Assembly (NCBI RefSeq): GCF_900635455.1
Contig: NZ_LR134116.1
Location: 3,100,001-3,164,000 of the forward strand
Length of the DNA: 64,000 nt
Direction: 5' to 3'
Source of the DNA: Yersinia intermedia
Lineage (GTDB): Bacteria > Pseudomonadota > Gammaproteobacteria > Enterobacterales > Enterobacteriaceae
In this document: positions 10,152-20,269 of the stretch, piece by piece
How positions within the stretch are numbered: position 1 is the first letter of the stretch
How the letters are laid out: the number at the start of each line of letters is the position of its first letter
Notes under the pieces: model-generated
The model's database searches: none
Told to the model about the DNA's origin: nothing
The model's input: only the letters and a program-made list of their open reading frames with translations
Translations under genes and position numbers: made by a program

Positions 10152-12164
10152 TCACGATATTGCGATAAACTGTTGGCGCAACTGATGAACTTGATCGCGC
10201 AGTTCTGCCGCCTGCTCAAATTCCAGATTCTGTGCATGGGTGTACATTTTAGATTCCAGCTCACGGATTTTCTGGTCAAGCGCTTTCGGTGGCAAGGCGT
10301 GATAATTATTGGGATCAGCCACTTTGCCGCCCCGCCCTTTCCCTTTACCACGGGAAGAGGGTTGGCCCAGTTGCAGAATATCGCCAATTTTCTTGTTCAA
10401 CCCTTGTGGAATGATGCCACGTTCTTCGTTGTAAGTTTGCTGTTTGACACGCCGCCGTTCCGTTTCACCAATAGCCTTTTCCATTGAGGCGGTAATTCTG
10501 TCGCCATACAGTATCGCTTTACCATTAAGGTTACGCGCGGCACGACCAATAGTCTGGATTAAAGAGCGTTCAGAACGCAGGAAACCTTCTTTATCAGCAT
10601 CAAGAATTGCGACCAGAGAAACCTCTGGCATATCCAAACCTTCGCGCAGTAAGTTGATCCCCACCAGTACATCAAACTCACCCAAGCGCAGATCACGAAT
10701 AATCTCTACCCGCTCAACGGTATCAATATCCGAATGCAGGTAACGAACACGGGCACCATGCTCCCCCAGATACTCAGTCAGGTCTTCGGCCATACGTTTA
10801 GTCAGCGTTGTTACCAGTACCCGCTCGTTAATCGCTGCACGAATACGGATCTCTGATAGCAAGTCATCGACCTGTGTTGCTACTGGCCGTACTTCAATTA
10901 ACGGATCGAGCAGGCCCGTCGGCCGCACGACCTGATCGATGATATCGCCACCGGATTTCTCCAGCTCATATTTACCCGGAGTTGCTGAAACATAAATAGT
11001 TTGTGGTGCCAGTGCTTCAAACTCTTCAAAACGCATTGGCCGGTTATCCAGTGCCGATGGCAGCCGGAAACCATATTCCACCAGTGTTTCTTTGCGCGAG
11101 CGGTCACCTTTGTACATCCCGCCGATTTGCGGAATAGTCACGTGGGATTCATCAACCACCAACAAACCGTCAGCCGGTAGATAGTCAAATAACGTAGGTG
11201 GTGCTTCGCCGGGACCACGGCCGGAAAGGTAACGTGAATAGTTTTCAATACCGGAGCAGTAGCCCAGCTCATTCATCATTTCAAGGTCAAACTGGGTCCG
11301 CTGGCTAATACGTTGCTCTTCCAACAACTTATTGTTGGCTAATAGCACCTGACGCCGGTCGGCCAGTTCGACTTTGATCTCTTCCATGGCCTGCAAAATA
11401 CGCTCACGCGGGGTAACGTAGTGCGTTTTAGGATAGACCGTAAAACGCGGTACTTCATGCTGTAACTGGCCAGTCAATGGATCAAAAATTGACAACCGCT
11501 CGACCTCTTCATCAAACAGTTCTACCCGCAGCGCCCACTCATCAGATTCCGCAGGGAAGATGTCGATGACTTCACCACGCACCCGGAAAGTACCGCGCTG
11601 GAATACCTGATCATTACGGCTGTATTGCAATTCGGATAAGCGACGCAAAATAGAGCGCTGATCGATGATCATACCCTTAGTCAGATGCAGCATCATTTTC
11701 AGGTATAAGTCAGGATCACCCAGGCCATAAATCGCAGAGACCGATGCCACTACGATGACATCACGCCTTTCCAACAATGCTTTGGTCGCCGATAGCCGCA
11801 TTTGCTCAATATGCTCGTTTACCGAGGCGTCTTTTTCGATAAACGTATCAGAGCTTGGGACATAGGCTTCAGGCTGATAGTAGTCATAGTAGGAGACAAA
11901 ATACTCTACCGCGTTATCGGGGAAAAACTCTTTCATCTCACCATAAAGCTGTGCTGCCAATGTTTTATTGGGTGCCAGCACCATGGTCGGGCGGTTCAAA
12001 TCAGCAATAACATTGGCTATCGTAAAGGTTTTACCCGATCCCGTTACCCCCAACAGTGTCTGATGAGCCAGACCATTCTCTAGCCCTTCTTCCAGCTTAC
12101 GGATAGCCTCAGGCTGGTCGCCTGCTGGCTTAAACTCAGAATGTAGTTTGAATAATTTACTCAT
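10152..12164 (-). CDS. uvrB: UvrB, excinuclease ABC subunit B
   Basis: Damage-verification helicase-like subunit of nucleotide excision repair, 670 aa (E. coli 673). It receives the lesion from UvrA and recruits UvrC. Visible features are Walker A near residues 39-46 (GVTGSGKT), the beta-hairpin region after [12 protein letters not shown], motif II as DESH ([11 protein letters not shown]), helicase motifs V/VI ([22 protein letters not shown]) and the C-terminal UVR coiled coil ([31 protein letters not shown]). The ATG at 12164 is selected by homology ([17 protein letters not shown]). The longer frame would add 37 unrelated residues. A LexA box lies about 83 bases upstream, so SOS induction is expected. 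Confidence 0.97.
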   Translation of the reverse strand: MSKLFKLHSEFKPAGDQPEAIRKLEEGLENGLAHQTLLGVTGSGKTFTIANVIADLNRPTMVLAPNKTLAAQLYGEMKEFFPDNAVEYFVSYYDYYQPEAYVPSSDTFIEKDASVNEHIEQMRLSATKALLERRDVIVVASVSAIYGLGDPDLYLKMMLHLTKGMIIDQRSILRRLSELQYSRNDQVFQRGTFRVRGEVIDIFPAESDEWALRVELFDEEVERLSIFDPLTGQLQHEVPRFTVYPKTHYVTPRERILQAMEEIKVELADRRQVLLANNKLLEEQRISQRTQFDLEMMNELGYCSGIENYSRYLSGRGPGEAPPTLFDYLPADGLLVVDESHVTIPQIGGMYKGDRSRKETLVEYGFRLPSALDNRPMRFEEFEALAPQTIYVSATPGKYELEKSGGDIIDQVVRPTGLLDPLIEVRPVATQVDDLLSEIRIRAAINERVLVTTLTKRMAEDLTEYLGEHGARVRYLHSDIDTVERVEIIRDLRLGEFDVLVGINLLREGLDMPEVSLVAILDADKEGFLRSERSLIQTIGRAARNLNGKAILYGDRITASMEKAIGETERRRVKQQTYNEERGIIPQGLNKKIGDILQLGQPSSRGKGKGRGGKVADPNNYHALPPKALDQKIRELESKMYTHAQNLEFEQAAELRDQVHQLRQQFIAIS

Positions 12165-12244
12165 GAATTTGCTACCCGCCGGAGAAATACACACTATCAG
12201 GAGGCTAATTATGAAAGCCCCATAGAATTTTGCCACCCCTATGA

Positions 12245-12264
12245 TACTGGATATAAAACCAGCT
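12245..12264 (-). promoter_or_regulatory. LexA (SOS) box of uvrB
   Basis: The sequence CTG-GATATAAAAC-CAG at 12247-12262 matches the CTG-N10-CAG SOS box core with an AT-rich centre, and TA precedes the first CTG. It is located upstream of uvrB as in E. coli, where LexA represses this gene. Recognised by eye; no matrix score computed. Confidence 0.85.
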
Positions 12265-12560
12265 TCAAGCACCAAAATGTAGGAATTTCTTTAACCAAGA
12301 GATTGTTTGCCTCGTTACAGTGACATACAAACGACAGTTGCACTGTAAAAGCATTTTTATCCCCAACTGTTAACATAAACGCATTAGTGATAACTAATTG
12401 ATTAAAGATCATCCATCAATTCTGCCTATGAATTATCAGCGCTTGATTTTAATTAACCCATTGAAAATAAAATAAATTATTAAAAAGTAGAGAATGCGGA
12501 CAACAGGAGCGCAAGCCGCGTCCGCTCTCGCTTGCCATCAGTTTTCTATGGCTAATGCAC
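12265..12560. other. Upstream regulatory region of uvrB, no gene seen
   Basis: About 300 bases of AT-rich sequence. Overlapping inverted repeats GCGGAC...GTCCGC and GCAAGC...GCTTGC lie at about 12496-12535, which could fold as alternative hairpins. No conserved reading frame is supported on either strand. Confidence 0.4.
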
Positions 12561-12564
12561 AAGG

Positions 12565-12587
12565 TTATCCACAGGAATGGTGGATAA
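12565..12587. promoter_or_regulatory. Inverted pair of DnaA boxes upstream of uvrB
   Basis: A perfect consensus DnaA box TTATCCACA (12565-12573) is followed after five bases by an inverted near-consensus box (GGTGGATAA, the complement of TTATCCACC, 12579-12587). The pair also makes an 8-bp hairpin. DnaA binding far upstream of uvrB has been reported in E. coli, so a regulatory role here is plausible. It is unproven for this genome. Confidence 0.6.
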
Positions 12588-13260
12588 CTCATTCAACCCC
12601 ACAGCGGCTGGGAGTTGGCGAAAAGCAAAGCTTGGGAAAGAAATAGGGACTAACTGGCTTTTTTAGTGTTTTTTTTACATTTTTATTTCACCGTATATTT
12701 CAATTAGTGCTAACTATGTAGCTTGCTAATTCTATAACTTTCACTAGCTCACCCTCACATCTAATCACTTCTGGCCTTACTGTTTTTTTCTGCACCATTA
12801 TCTCCAGCAGAGCACCGCTTAAGTGCATGCTATCCGTCACTCTACGCCTTTATCGCTGTGGTCTGGGTCATTTCAGCCCTGATCTGTACGTTAAAACGAT
12901 TTACAGACTGTTAACATACAAATGTTGTCCTCTGCATGGCAACTTGGCCCAAGAGTTGCTTTATATCTATAGAACAGAGGAGTGAAAGAGGAAATGGTCT
13001 AAAGCGGTGCAACATATTCATGAACCAAAAACCATCCTATCTCAGGGTGATTAGGGGCAAAAATAACCTGTTGATACCATTTAACACCACAATTAACCCA
13101 TTTCACCTCAATTTACGCCAACAACCACCCGTTAGAAGTGTGGTGTTTTATGTTGTACTGCCGCTATCAAGTATGCAGATTTGCTGGTTAATCCTTCGCT
13201 AGCCGTTACAGAACACTGGGTCACCTGTGAGCTACTGAGATCGACTGAGGAGAAGCACTG
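12588..13260. other. Gene-poor region upstream of the orphan ABC ATPase gene
   Basis: About 670 bases with no convincing gene, T-rich around 12657-12700. An 88-codon plus-strand frame at 12936-13202 has no recognisable motif. A 41-codon open stretch in another frame (13136-13261) ends in a TGA that overlaps the ATG of the next gene as TGATG, the arrangement typical of coupled operon genes. It might therefore be the worn 3' end of a lost upstream partner, but I do not recognise its sequence. Confidence 0.45.
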
Positions 13261-13971
13261 ATGCTGAGTTTAACCGCTGTAAATCAATACTATGGTCAGA
13301 ATCATATCCTTTGGGATATTAATCTGGAGATCCCTCGTGGGCAATGTACCTGCCTGATTGGCCGCAATGGGGTAGGGAAAACAACATTAATTAATTGCAT
13401 CATGGGACATCTGCCGATTAAGAGTGGCACCATGACCTGGCAACCGAACCATGAACCGCCACAGAATTTGCTACAACAACCCGTTGAGGGGCGCACTGCT
13501 CTGGGTATCGGCTATGTACCACAAGGGCAACAGATTTTCTCTCAACTGAGTGTGGAGGAGAATATGCTGATAGCCGTGCTGGCAGGCCGCTATAAATCGC
13601 GCCAAATTCCGGGATGGATTTTTGATTTGTTCCCGCAACTGTATGATAAACGCACCCAGCGCGGCGGGGAGCTAACCCGCAATCAACAACAGCAGTTAGC
13701 CATTGCCAGAGCACTGGTGGCAGAGCCAGAATTACTGATCCTTGATGAACCTGGGAGTGGAGTTTTACCGCCGTTGAGTGAGGATATTGGCAATATCCTG
13801 CATCAACTCAGCCGTAGCCTGGGTCTGACAGTGCTGTTAGTTGAACATCGTTTAGCTTTTATTCAACATGTTGCAGATCGATTTTGTTTGATGGCAGGCG
13901 GTAGAAATGTGGCACAAGGGACATTGGCTCAATTGGATGAAGACATGATTATTGAGCATTTGGCCAGTTGA
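13261..13971 (+). CDS. Orphan UrtE/LivF-like ABC transporter ATPase with altered signature motif
   Basis: ABC ATPase of 236 aa that resembles UrtE (urea) and LivF (branched-chain amino acid) subunits. Walker A is near residues 34-41 (GRNGVGKT), the Q-loop near 85-89 (YVPQG), Walker B near 157-163 (ELLILDEP) and the H-loop His near 196 (VEHRLAF). The signature expected as LSGGQQQ reads LTRNQQQ (near 138-144), and the D-loop region reads GSGVLPPL. No permease, substrate-binding or UrtD gene is adjacent, and the neighbours are uvrB and bioD. A good ribosome-binding site (GAGGAG) precedes the ATG. The simplest reading is a decaying remnant of a urea/amide-type transporter operon, but the frame is intact and a repurposed role cannot be excluded. 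Confidence 0.75.
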   Translation: MLSLTAVNQYYGQNHILWDINLEIPRGQCTCLIGRNGVGKTTLINCIMGHLPIKSGTMTWQPNHEPPQNLLQQPVEGRTALGIGYVPQGQQIFSQLSVEENMLIAVLAGRYKSRQIPGWIFDLFPQLYDKRTQRGGELTRNQQQQLAIARALVAEPELLILDEPGSGVLPPLSEDIGNILHQLSRSLGLTVLLVEHRLAFIQHVADRFCLMAGGRNVAQGTLAQLDEDMIIEHLAS

Positions 13972-14034
13972 TATGGCGCAGAACTGTTCCCCTCTCACGC
14001 GAGCTAAAGCCGATAACACCGGCCATACTCAGCA

Positions 14035-14072
14035 AAAAAACCAGGGCTAATAATGTCTATTAGCCCTTTAGT
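14035..14072. terminator. Terminator downstream of bioD (bidirectional hairpin)
   Basis: A perfect 10-bp stem AGGGCTAATA/TATTAGCCCT (14043-14067) has a five-base loop. On the minus strand it is followed by GG and seven T residues, fitting termination of bioBFCD. On the plus strand it is followed by TTTA, so it may also end the orphan ABC gene transcript. Confidence 0.8.
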
Positions 14073-14104
14073 GCCATATCGTAGTGAAAAATTCACGTGG
14101 TGAT

Positions 14105-14815
14105 TTAGTTCATTTCTGTGTCAGCCAAAAGCCCCAAATCCAGATAGCCGCCAAGATCACGCCGCCGGGTGATAGGATTCACGTCAAGATCCGTCAGATA
14201 GGGGACGACACCTAATCGCGGGGCGCTGATCATCTGTGTCAATGTTGCCATATACTCAACTTGTCGCTCCCCCGCAGGTATCACCTCGTTGGCAACCCAG
14301 CCCGCCAGTGTCAGCCCAGCTTGCCGGATAGCCAAAGCGGTCAACAAAGCATGATTGATACATCCCAGTTTTATACCAACAACCATAATCACCGGGAATT
14401 GCTCTCGCTGTACCCAATCGGCAAAAGTTGCCTGTGGCGACAGTGGCGTAAACCAGCCGCCAGCCCCTTCGATCAATACCCATTCTGCCGCGTGCTCAAG
14501 CTGTTGTAGCCCTTGCGATAAAACTGACAAATCAATCTCACGCCCTTCACTGGCACTGGCAATATGGGGTGAGGTCGCTTCCAGAAACGTGAATGGATTC
14601 ACCTGTGAATAACTGAGTGCCTCACTGCTGTTTGCCTGTAGTGCCAAAGCATCGCTGTTACGCAATCCGTCAGGCGTCATCTGGCTGCCGGATGCCACCG
14701 GTTTATAACCGGCGGTGCGATAGCCCTGTTGGGCTGCGGCTTGCAGTAAGGCACAACTGGCAACTGTCTTACCGACATCAGTATCCGTGCCAGTGATAAA
14801 CCAACGTTTAGTCAC
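14105..14815 (-). CDS. bioD: BioD, dethiobiotin synthetase
   Basis: ATP-dependent carboxylase that closes the ureido ring of 7,8-diaminopelargonate to give dethiobiotin. It is about 236 aa. The P-loop is at the N-terminus (FITGTDTDVGKTVASCALL), with AGYKPVASG, LIEGAGGWFTPL and KLGCINHALLT further on, all characteristic. The GTG at 14815 ([11 protein letters not shown]) gives the start seen in other BioD proteins. An in-frame ATG at 14830 would add five residues but has no ribosome-binding site. The gene overlaps the end of bioC by a few bases and is last in bioBFCD. Confidence 0.95.
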   Translation of the reverse strand: MTKRWFITGTDTDVGKTVASCALLQAAAQQGYRTAGYKPVASGSQMTPDGLRNSDALALQANSSEALSYSQVNPFTFLEATSPHIASASEGREIDLSVLSQGLQQLEHAAEWVLIEGAGGWFTPLSPQATFADWVQREQFPVIMVVGIKLGCINHALLTALAIRQAGLTLAGWVANEVIPAGERQVEYMATLTQMISAPRLGVVPYLTDLDVNPITRRRDLGGYLDLGLLADTEMN

Positions 14816-15590
14816 GATAGATAACCCCATAAACTAAGTGGTAACTCAGCGGGTAGGTGCCAGATTGAGTGCTATAAGCGCGTTGCAGGGCCACCAGCCG
14901 CTGACGACCACTTAACCCGGCATCACGCCCCTGATGTAAATGCGTAGCGCCTATGCCTTGCAGAGAGCGCATAAGCGCTATCACATCAGGAAACTGTTGC
15001 TGATATAACTCGGTAGTCAGGTGATGGCGATACCCCTGACAAGCGTCACTGATATGTTGAAAGGGGAGAAAATCATTCACATGGCGTTTACCATCTACCT
15101 GTTGCCACGCCTGCCCCAACTCATCAAGAGATCCTTTTGCCAAGGTAGAAAACAGGATGATGCCGCCAGCCCGAGTGACACGATATAGCTCAGCTAACGC
15201 CTGCGGTAAATCAGCACACCACTGTAGCGCCAGATTACTAAAACAAATATCAACTGTTTGATCTGGCAGCGGTATATTTTCAATATCAGCCAATAAATAG
15301 CTATCAGCAGCCTGTTGCCGGCGGGCGTGATCCAACATTCCAGCGGCCAAATCTAGCGCAGTAACAAATCTGTCTCGTTCACGCCAACAGCGGCTGAAAT
15401 AGCCAGTACCGCACCCGGCATCCAGCACTGACGCCCCCGGATGCTGATTACCCAGCGCCAATAAGGTATTCCCCGTTTCTCGCTGTAAACATGCCGCTGA
15501 GTCGTAACTGCCAGCAGCCCGGCTAAATGCAGCCGCAATCGCCGGTTTATCAACCAAAGGTAATCGTGGATTATCAGCGACAAACGCCAT
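14808..15590 (-). CDS. bioC: BioC, malonyl-ACP O-methyltransferase
   Basis: SAM-dependent methyltransferase of 260 aa that methylates malonyl-ACP so that fatty acid enzymes can build the pimelate moiety of biotin. The SAM-binding motif I is visible near residues 58-66 ([12 protein letters not shown]), then [12 protein letters not shown], the post-motif [15 protein letters not shown] and the family block [17 protein letters not shown]. The ATG at 15590 has GGAGGTG upstream, located inside the bioF 3' end. The longer frame is not conserved. Start and end both overlap neighbours, indicating a tightly packed operon. Confidence 0.95.
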   Translation of the reverse strand: MAFVADNPRLPLVDKPAIAAAFSRAAGSYDSAACLQRETGNTLLALGNQHPGASVLDAGCGTGYFSRCWRERDRFVTALDLAAGMLDHARRQQAADSYLLADIENIPLPDQTVDICFSNLALQWCADLPQALAELYRVTRAGGIILFSTLAKGSLDELGQAWQQVDGKRHVNDFLPFQHISDACQGYRHHLTTELYQQQFPDVIALMRSLQGIGATHLHQGRDAGLSGRQRLVALQRAYSTQSGTYPLSYHLVYGVIYRD

Positions 15591-16725
15591 ACAGCACCTC
15601 CAGCAATCTGTCGATATCATCACATTGATGCGCAGCACTCAGGGTAATACGCAATCTGGCGCTCCCCGGCGGAACTGTTGGGGGGCGAATCGCCGTTACC
15701 CATAACCCCTCGGTACGGAGCTGCTCCGCCAGTGCCAGCGTTTGCTGATTGTCACCCACCAGCAGTGGCTGGATAGCGGTTTCAGATACCCCTAATTGCA
15801 ACGGTAAATCTGCCGCGCCACGCCGAAATTGCGCAATACGTTGCTGAAGCTGCTGTCGCAAGTCATCACCTTGCTGAATACGTAACAATGCTGCTTGCAG
15901 CGCACAAGCCTGTGCTGGTGGCATTGCAGTGCTATAAATCAGATGGCGGGCATATTGCAGCAGATACTCGGCAACCGGCTCCTGACACAACACTGCCGCC
16001 CCACTCAAGCCGAATGCCTTGCCAAAAGTGACCACTAACAGTTCGGGTTTCACCCCTTGCTGCCAGCAACTACCACGGCCACCTTCGCCACACACACCAA
16101 TTCCGTGCGCATCATCCACCAGTAACCAGCCACCTGCCGCCACTGTTTTTTGCTGCAAAGCAGCCAGTGGAGCGCTATCACCGTCCATACTAAAAACGCC
16201 TTCGGTGACCACCAATGTTTGGCCTGCACAGGGTTTATCGAGTAGGTTTTGTAGCGCATCGGGCTGATTATGCACAAAACGCCGTAATTGGGCCGGAGAG
16301 TGTGCCGCCGCCTCCAGCAAAGAGGCGTGGCTGAGTTTATCAGCCAGTATCCTGTCGGCGGCAGCAGTTAACGCTGCCAACACCGCCTGATTTGCTGCGT
16401 AGCCTGAGATAAACAGCAATGCGCGCGGATAGCCCAGCCAGTGCGCCAATTGGTGTTCCAGTTGAGCATGAGGCCGGCTATAGCCGGTAACATGACCAGA
16501 GCCACCACTGCCAACACCATAGCGTTGCGCCCCCTGCTGCCACGCCGCAATCACATCAGGATCCTGACTTAACCCCAGATAATCATTACTGGCGAAGTTG
16601 AGATAACGCCGCTCTCCTGATTGCAACCAGCGCCCATTAGCACCTTCATTAACCTGACGGCTGCGGTAGGCTGCTGTATCGCGCCGCTGTTGCAGCCCCT
16701 GCTCTATCTTGCTTTGCCAGTCCAT
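15574..16725 (-). CDS. bioF: BioF, 8-amino-7-oxononanoate synthase
   Basis: PLP-dependent alpha-oxoamine synthase, 383 aa, condensing pimeloyl-ACP with alanine. Visible features are the N-terminal [14 protein letters not shown], the [12 protein letters not shown] substrate loop, [16 protein letters not shown] (cofactor Asp) and the PLP lysine in [11 protein letters not shown]. The ATG shares one base with the bioB stop codon (TGATG). Second gene of bioBFCD. Confidence 0.96.
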   Translation of the reverse strand: MDWQSKIEQGLQQRRDTAAYRSRQVNEGANGRWLQSGERRYLNFASNDYLGLSQDPDVIAAWQQGAQRYGVGSGGSGHVTGYSRPHAQLEHQLAHWLGYPRALLFISGYAANQAVLAALTAAADRILADKLSHASLLEAAAHSPAQLRRFVHNQPDALQNLLDKPCAGQTLVVTEGVFSMDGDSAPLAALQQKTVAAGGWLLVDDAHGIGVCGEGGRGSCWQQGVKPELLVVTFGKAFGLSGAAVLCQEPVAEYLLQYARHLIYSTAMPPAQACALQAALLRIQQGDDLRQQLQQRIAQFRRGAADLPLQLGVSETAIQPLLVGDNQQTLALAEQLRTEGLWVTAIRPPTVPPGSARLRITLSAAHQCDDIDRLLEVLYGVCR

Positions 16726-17777
16726 CAGATTGCCGCGTTATAAAATTGTGTGCTCTCGCCGGGCAATGAGTCACCCTGCAACAGTTGCTCAGTTAATACT
16801 TGCTGCTGCTCACGATCCCCTTGCTCAGTGGCGGTTTGCTGTGGATTCAGCCCCAATTTACGGAACAGTTGCAGATCTTTATCTTCTTCAGGATTCGCCG
16901 TGGTAAGCAATTTACAGCCGTAGAAAATAGAGTTTGCCCCCGCCATAAAGCACATCGCCTGGGTTTGCTCGTTCATTTGTTCGCGACCGGCAGATAAGCG
17001 CACATAGGAGGTTGGCATCATGATACGTGCGATAGCAATGGTACGGATAAACTCGAAAGCATCTACGTCGTCGTTATTTTCCAGCGGTGTGCCTTTCACT
17101 TTTACCAGCATATTGATCGGCACACTTTCAGGCGGTTTGGGCAAATTAGCCAGTTGTACCAGTAGCCCTGCGCGGTCGCGGACAGTTTCGCCCAATCCGA
17201 CAATGCCACCCGAACAGACTTTGATGCCGGCGTCACGAACTTCACTGAGGGTATCGAGCCGTTCCTGATAACTGCGGGTGGTAATGATGCTGCCATAGAA
17301 TTCCGGCGAGGTATCAAGATTGTGGTTGTAATAATCCAGCCCAGCTTCTGCTAACCGGTGGGCTTGCTGCTTATCCAGCGAGCCAAGCGTCATGCAGGTT
17401 TCCATCCCCATGGCCTTGACACCTTCAACCATTTTCTCCAGATAGGGCATGTCACGCTCATGGGGATTTTTCCATGCTGCGCCCATACAGAAACGGGTTG
17501 AGCCAGCGGCTTTGGCCTTTTTCGCTGACGCCAGCACTTGTTCAACCTGCATTAAGCGCTCACTTTCCAAGCCAGTTTTGTAGCGCGAACTTTGCGGGCA
17601 ATATTTGCAATCTTCCGGGCAAGCGCCGGTCTTAATCGACAGCAAAGTACTGACTTGCACCTGGCGCGGGTCAAAATGCTGGCGATGAATCTGCTGCGCT
17701 TCAAACAATAAATCCAGCAGTGGTTTTTCAAACAAGGCCTGGGCTTGCCCGACTGTCCAGCGAATATAATTTGCCAT
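16725..17777 (-). CDS. bioB: BioB, biotin synthase (radical SAM)
   Basis: Radical SAM sulfur insertase of 350 aa that converts dethiobiotin to biotin. The [4Fe-4S] cysteines are at residues 53, 57 and 60 (CPEDCKYC). Cysteines of the sacrificial [2Fe-2S] cluster lie in [15 protein letters not shown] and [11 protein letters not shown], and the Arg ligand is in YVRLSAGRE. The C-terminal tail has a short insert (SLPGES) that I do not recall from relatives. The ATG at 17777 matches the usual MA.Y..WTVGQA start; the 25 upstream codons in frame overlap the promoter. First gene of bioBFCD, repressed by BirA through the operator upstream. Confidence 0.97.
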   Translation of the reverse strand: MANYIRWTVGQAQALFEKPLLDLLFEAQQIHRQHFDPRQVQVSTLLSIKTGACPEDCKYCPQSSRYKTGLESERLMQVEQVLASAKKAKAAGSTRFCMGAAWKNPHERDMPYLEKMVEGVKAMGMETCMTLGSLDKQQAHRLAEAGLDYYNHNLDTSPEFYGSIITTRSYQERLDTLSEVRDAGIKVCSGGIVGLGETVRDRAGLLVQLANLPKPPESVPINMLVKVKGTPLENNDDVDAFEFIRTIAIARIMMPTSYVRLSAGREQMNEQTQAMCFMAGANSIFYGCKLLTTANPEEDKDLQLFRKLGLNPQQTATEQGDREQQQVLTEQLLQGDSLPGESTQFYNAAI

Positions 17778-17812
17778 TACGGCTTCTCCAAGGAAGAGAA
17801 AAAAGTTTCGCC

Positions 17813-17840
17813 AGTGTAAATAAACTCGATATACTGTCAA
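17813..17840 (-). promoter_or_regulatory. Predicted bioB promoter
   Basis: On the minus strand, TTGACA (complement of 17835-17840) and TACACT (complement of 17813-17818) are separated by 16 bases. This makes a good sigma-70 promoter whose -35 box falls inside the left half of the BirA operator. Transcription would start near 17806, about 29 bases ahead of the bioB ATG. Confidence 0.6.
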
Positions 17841-17867
17841 CCATTCTTGCAATGAATTGGTTTACAA
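17834..17867. promoter_or_regulatory. BirA (biotin repressor) operator between bioB and bioA
   Basis: The halves CTGTCAACC (17834-17842) and GGTTTACAA (17859-17867) are separated by exactly 16 bases. This matches the enterobacterial bio operator, TTGTAAACC-N15/16-GGTTTACAA in either orientation; the right half is perfect and the left has a few mismatches. It lies in the 98-bp divergent region, so BirA-biotinoyl-AMP should repress both directions. Confidence 0.85.
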
Positions 17868-17875
17868 CAATCCTC

Positions 17876-19153
17876 ATGACACCTTCTGACCTGGCTTTTG
17901 ATGAACGTCATATCTGGCACCCCTACACCTCAATGACTGACCCGCTTCCCTGCTATCCGGTGGTCGCGGCTGAAGGCGTTGAGTTACAACTGGCTGATGG
18001 GCGGCGTCTGATCGATGGCATGTCATCATGGTGGGCGGCCATTCACGGCTATAATCATCCCGTGCTGAACCAAGCGGCACATCAGCAGTTGGATAAAATG
18101 TCCCATGTGATGTTTGGGGGGATCACCCACCCGCCTGCCGTGGAACTCTGCCAACAGTTGGTTGCGCTAACCCCTCCGGCATTAGAGTGTGTGTTCCTCG
18201 CTGATTCAGGTTCAGTGGCCGTTGAAGTGGCGTTGAAAATGGCATTGCAATACTGGCAGGCCAAAGGTGAACGGCGGCAACGGATTTTAACCCTGCGCCA
18301 CGGCTACCATGGTGATACTTTTGGTGCGATGTCAGTCTGCGATCCCCAGAATTCAATGCACAGTTTGTATCAGGGGTATTTAGCTGAAAATCTGTTTGCC
18401 CGCGCGCCACAATGCCGCTTCGACCAGGCGTGGGACCCAGAAGATATCACTGATTTTGCTGCAATGATTGCTGCACATTCCAGCGAGATAGCCGCAGTTA
18501 TTCTGGAACCGATAGTGCAAGGTGCCGGTGGAATGCGTATCTATCACCCCGCCTATTTGCGGGAGGTCAGAGCATTGTGCGATCAGCACCAGATTCTGTT
18601 GATTGCTGATGAAATTGCTACCGGTTTTGGCCGTACCGGTAAACTTTTCGCCTGTGAACATGCGCAAATCGTGCCGGACATTCTGTGTTTGGGTAAGGCG
18701 TTAACCGGCGGCTACCTGACCTTATCGGCTACCTTAACTACCCGTAAGGTGGCAGAAACCATCAGTAATGGTGATGCGGGTTGCTTTATGCACGGCCCGA
18801 CCTTTATGGCAAATCCATTGGCTTGCGCTGTCGCCTCAGCAAACTTGAATCTGTTGGCTGAGGATCACTGGCAACAGCAGGTTGCCGCCATAGAAAACCA
18901 ATTGAAACACGCGTTAATGCCACTTGCAGAACATAAAGCAGTGGCAGATGTGCGGGTATTAGGGGCGATTGGAGTAGTGGAGATGAGCGAGCCGGTTAAC
19001 GTCGCGCGCCTGCAACGGCAATTTGTCGAGCACGGCGTGTGGATCCGCCCGTTTGGTAAACTGATTTACCTGATGCCGCCTTATATTATCTCGCCGCAAT
19101 CACTGGCGCGGTTAACGGATGCGGTGAAGGCTGTGATAGTGAATATCCGCTAA
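17876..19153 (+). CDS. bioA: BioA, adenosylmethionine-8-amino-7-oxononanoate aminotransferase
   Basis: PLP-dependent class III aminotransferase, 425 aa. It uses SAM as amino donor to make 7,8-diaminopelargonate. Start motif [45 protein letters not shown], the cofactor Asp in [16 protein letters not shown] and the PLP Lys in CLGKALTGG are all present. The ATG at 17876 matches E. coli BioA; the frame runs open upstream through the operator and is not coding there. It is transcribed divergently from bioBFCD and shares the BirA operator. Confidence 0.96.
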   Translation: MTPSDLAFDERHIWHPYTSMTDPLPCYPVVAAEGVELQLADGRRLIDGMSSWWAAIHGYNHPVLNQAAHQQLDKMSHVMFGGITHPPAVELCQQLVALTPPALECVFLADSGSVAVEVALKMALQYWQAKGERRQRILTLRHGYHGDTFGAMSVCDPQNSMHSLYQGYLAENLFARAPQCRFDQAWDPEDITDFAAMIAAHSSEIAAVILEPIVQGAGGMRIYHPAYLREVRALCDQHQILLIADEIATGFGRTGKLFACEHAQIVPDILCLGKALTGGYLTLSATLTTRKVAETISNGDAGCFMHGPTFMANPLACAVASANLNLLAEDHWQQQVAAIENQLKHALMPLAEHKAVADVRVLGAIGVVEMSEPVNVARLQRQFVEHGVWIRPFGKLIYLMPPYIISPQSLARLTDAVKAVIVNIR

Positions 19154-19183
19154 AGCAGTGCTGGGCAATATTGTCCGCAGACT

Positions 19184-19255
19184 GGCGGGGCGATGGCACC
19201 GATGGGCGTTGTGACGGCTTACGCCATTACGGCCCCTTCGGTACATTTCCCCGCC
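19184..19255. repeat. Large imperfect inverted repeat between bioA and pgl
   Basis: Two arms of about 27 bases, beginning GGCGGGGCGATGGCACCGA and ending TCGGTACATTTCCCCGCC, pair with few mismatches around a loop of about 18 bases. It sits in the convergent bioA/pgl gap. It lacks a clear T tract, so it may be a REP-like or transcript-end structure rather than a classical terminator. Confidence 0.6.
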
Positions 19256-19267
19256 TGGTAATAATAG

Positions 19268-20269
19268 TTAAGCTCTTGGTGCCAAAATGGTGACCCACAT
19301 TGGCCCTTTCCCTACCGGATAGCGCTTCAGGGTGGTTAGCTCACCGCTGTTTTGATCAATACGATACACGGCAATGTGATCCGATTTCTGGCCGGAAGAG
19401 ATCAGGAAGTTACCGCTATTATCGATATTAAAACCGCGTGGCTGTGCTTCAGTCTGATGATGCCCGACCAACGCAATCTCACGCCCATCCTCAGAAACAC
19501 TGAAAATCCCCAGCAGACTGGCAGTACGGTCACTGATATAGAGATGACGGCCATTTGGCGTAATATGGATATCAGCCGCCCAACGAGTACCGGTAAAATC
19601 TGTTGGCATCGCATCCAGCGTCTGTATTAGCTGGTATTCCTGGCCGTTTTTGCTGATTTGATACACATCTACCGAGCTATTTAGCTCGTTAACACAATAG
19701 GCGACGTGCTTATTAGGATGGAAGGCCATATGACGTGGGCCAGCACCGGCAGCAACCGTTATCGCCTCCTGGGCATGTGGGGTCAGTTTGCCCTCAAGAC
19801 TCAAATCAAATAACCGCACCTTATCTTCTTTCAGGCAAGGTACCAGTAAGATTTGATTGGTCGGATCAATATTCGCCGAATGTGGAGCGGGTAAATCATC
19901 CAATTGCTGAATAGGTGCCTGTACCACACCCTGCTCATCAATAGGGCTGATGCTGACACAGTTAAAACTATAAGAAGCAGAGAACAGGAAGCGGCCGTGT
20001 AAATCAGTGCCAATGTGCGTTGGGCTGCCTGGCAGTGGTGCCATGCCAGCGGCGGTCAATGTGCCATCGTCGCTGATGTTGTAGCTGACAATGGCAAAAT
20101 CTGGGCGCACCCCTACATACAACTGACGCTGGTTCGGGTTGATTGTCATCGGCTGCACTTGCCCCGGTGCCTCCACCGTTTGCAATAAGGTTAATGCACC
20201 GGCGGAATCTAATTGCCAAACATGGATCTGCTGACTGTCTGGGCTTGCCACGTAAACCACTTGCTTCAT
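19268..20269 (-). CDS. pgl: 6-phosphogluconolactonase (Pgl, beta-propeller type)
   Basis: Cytosolic lactonase of the pentose phosphate pathway, hydrolysing 6-phosphogluconolactone. It is 333 aa (E. coli Pgl/YbhE 331 aa). It belongs to the seven-bladed propeller family, not the NagB-like DevB type. Blade signatures such as [14 protein letters not shown] [60 protein letters not shown] and [14 protein letters not shown] are visible. Start at [18 protein letters not shown] as in E. coli, preceded by AGGAGTAGAG. Confidence 0.95.
   Translation of the reverse strand: MKQVVYVASPDSQQIHVWQLDSAGALTLLQTVEAPGQVQPMTINPNQRQLYVGVRPDFAIVSYNISDDGTLTAAGMAPLPGSPTHIGTDLHGRFLFSASYSFNCVSISPIDEQGVVQAPIQQLDDLPAPHSANIDPTNQILLVPCLKEDKVRLFDLSLEGKLTPHAQEAITVAAGAGPRHMAFHPNKHVAYCVNELNSSVDVYQISKNGQEYQLIQTLDAMPTDFTGTRWAADIHITPNGRHLYISDRTASLLGIFSVSEDGREIALVGHHQTEAQPRGFNIDNSGNFLISSGQKSDHIAVYRIDQNSGELTTLKRYPVGKGPMWVTILAPRA

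Noticed and set aside
12936..13202. 88-codon frame upstream of the orphan ABC gene
   Set aside because: No motif, no membrane segment and no good ribosome-binding site; composition looks non-coding.
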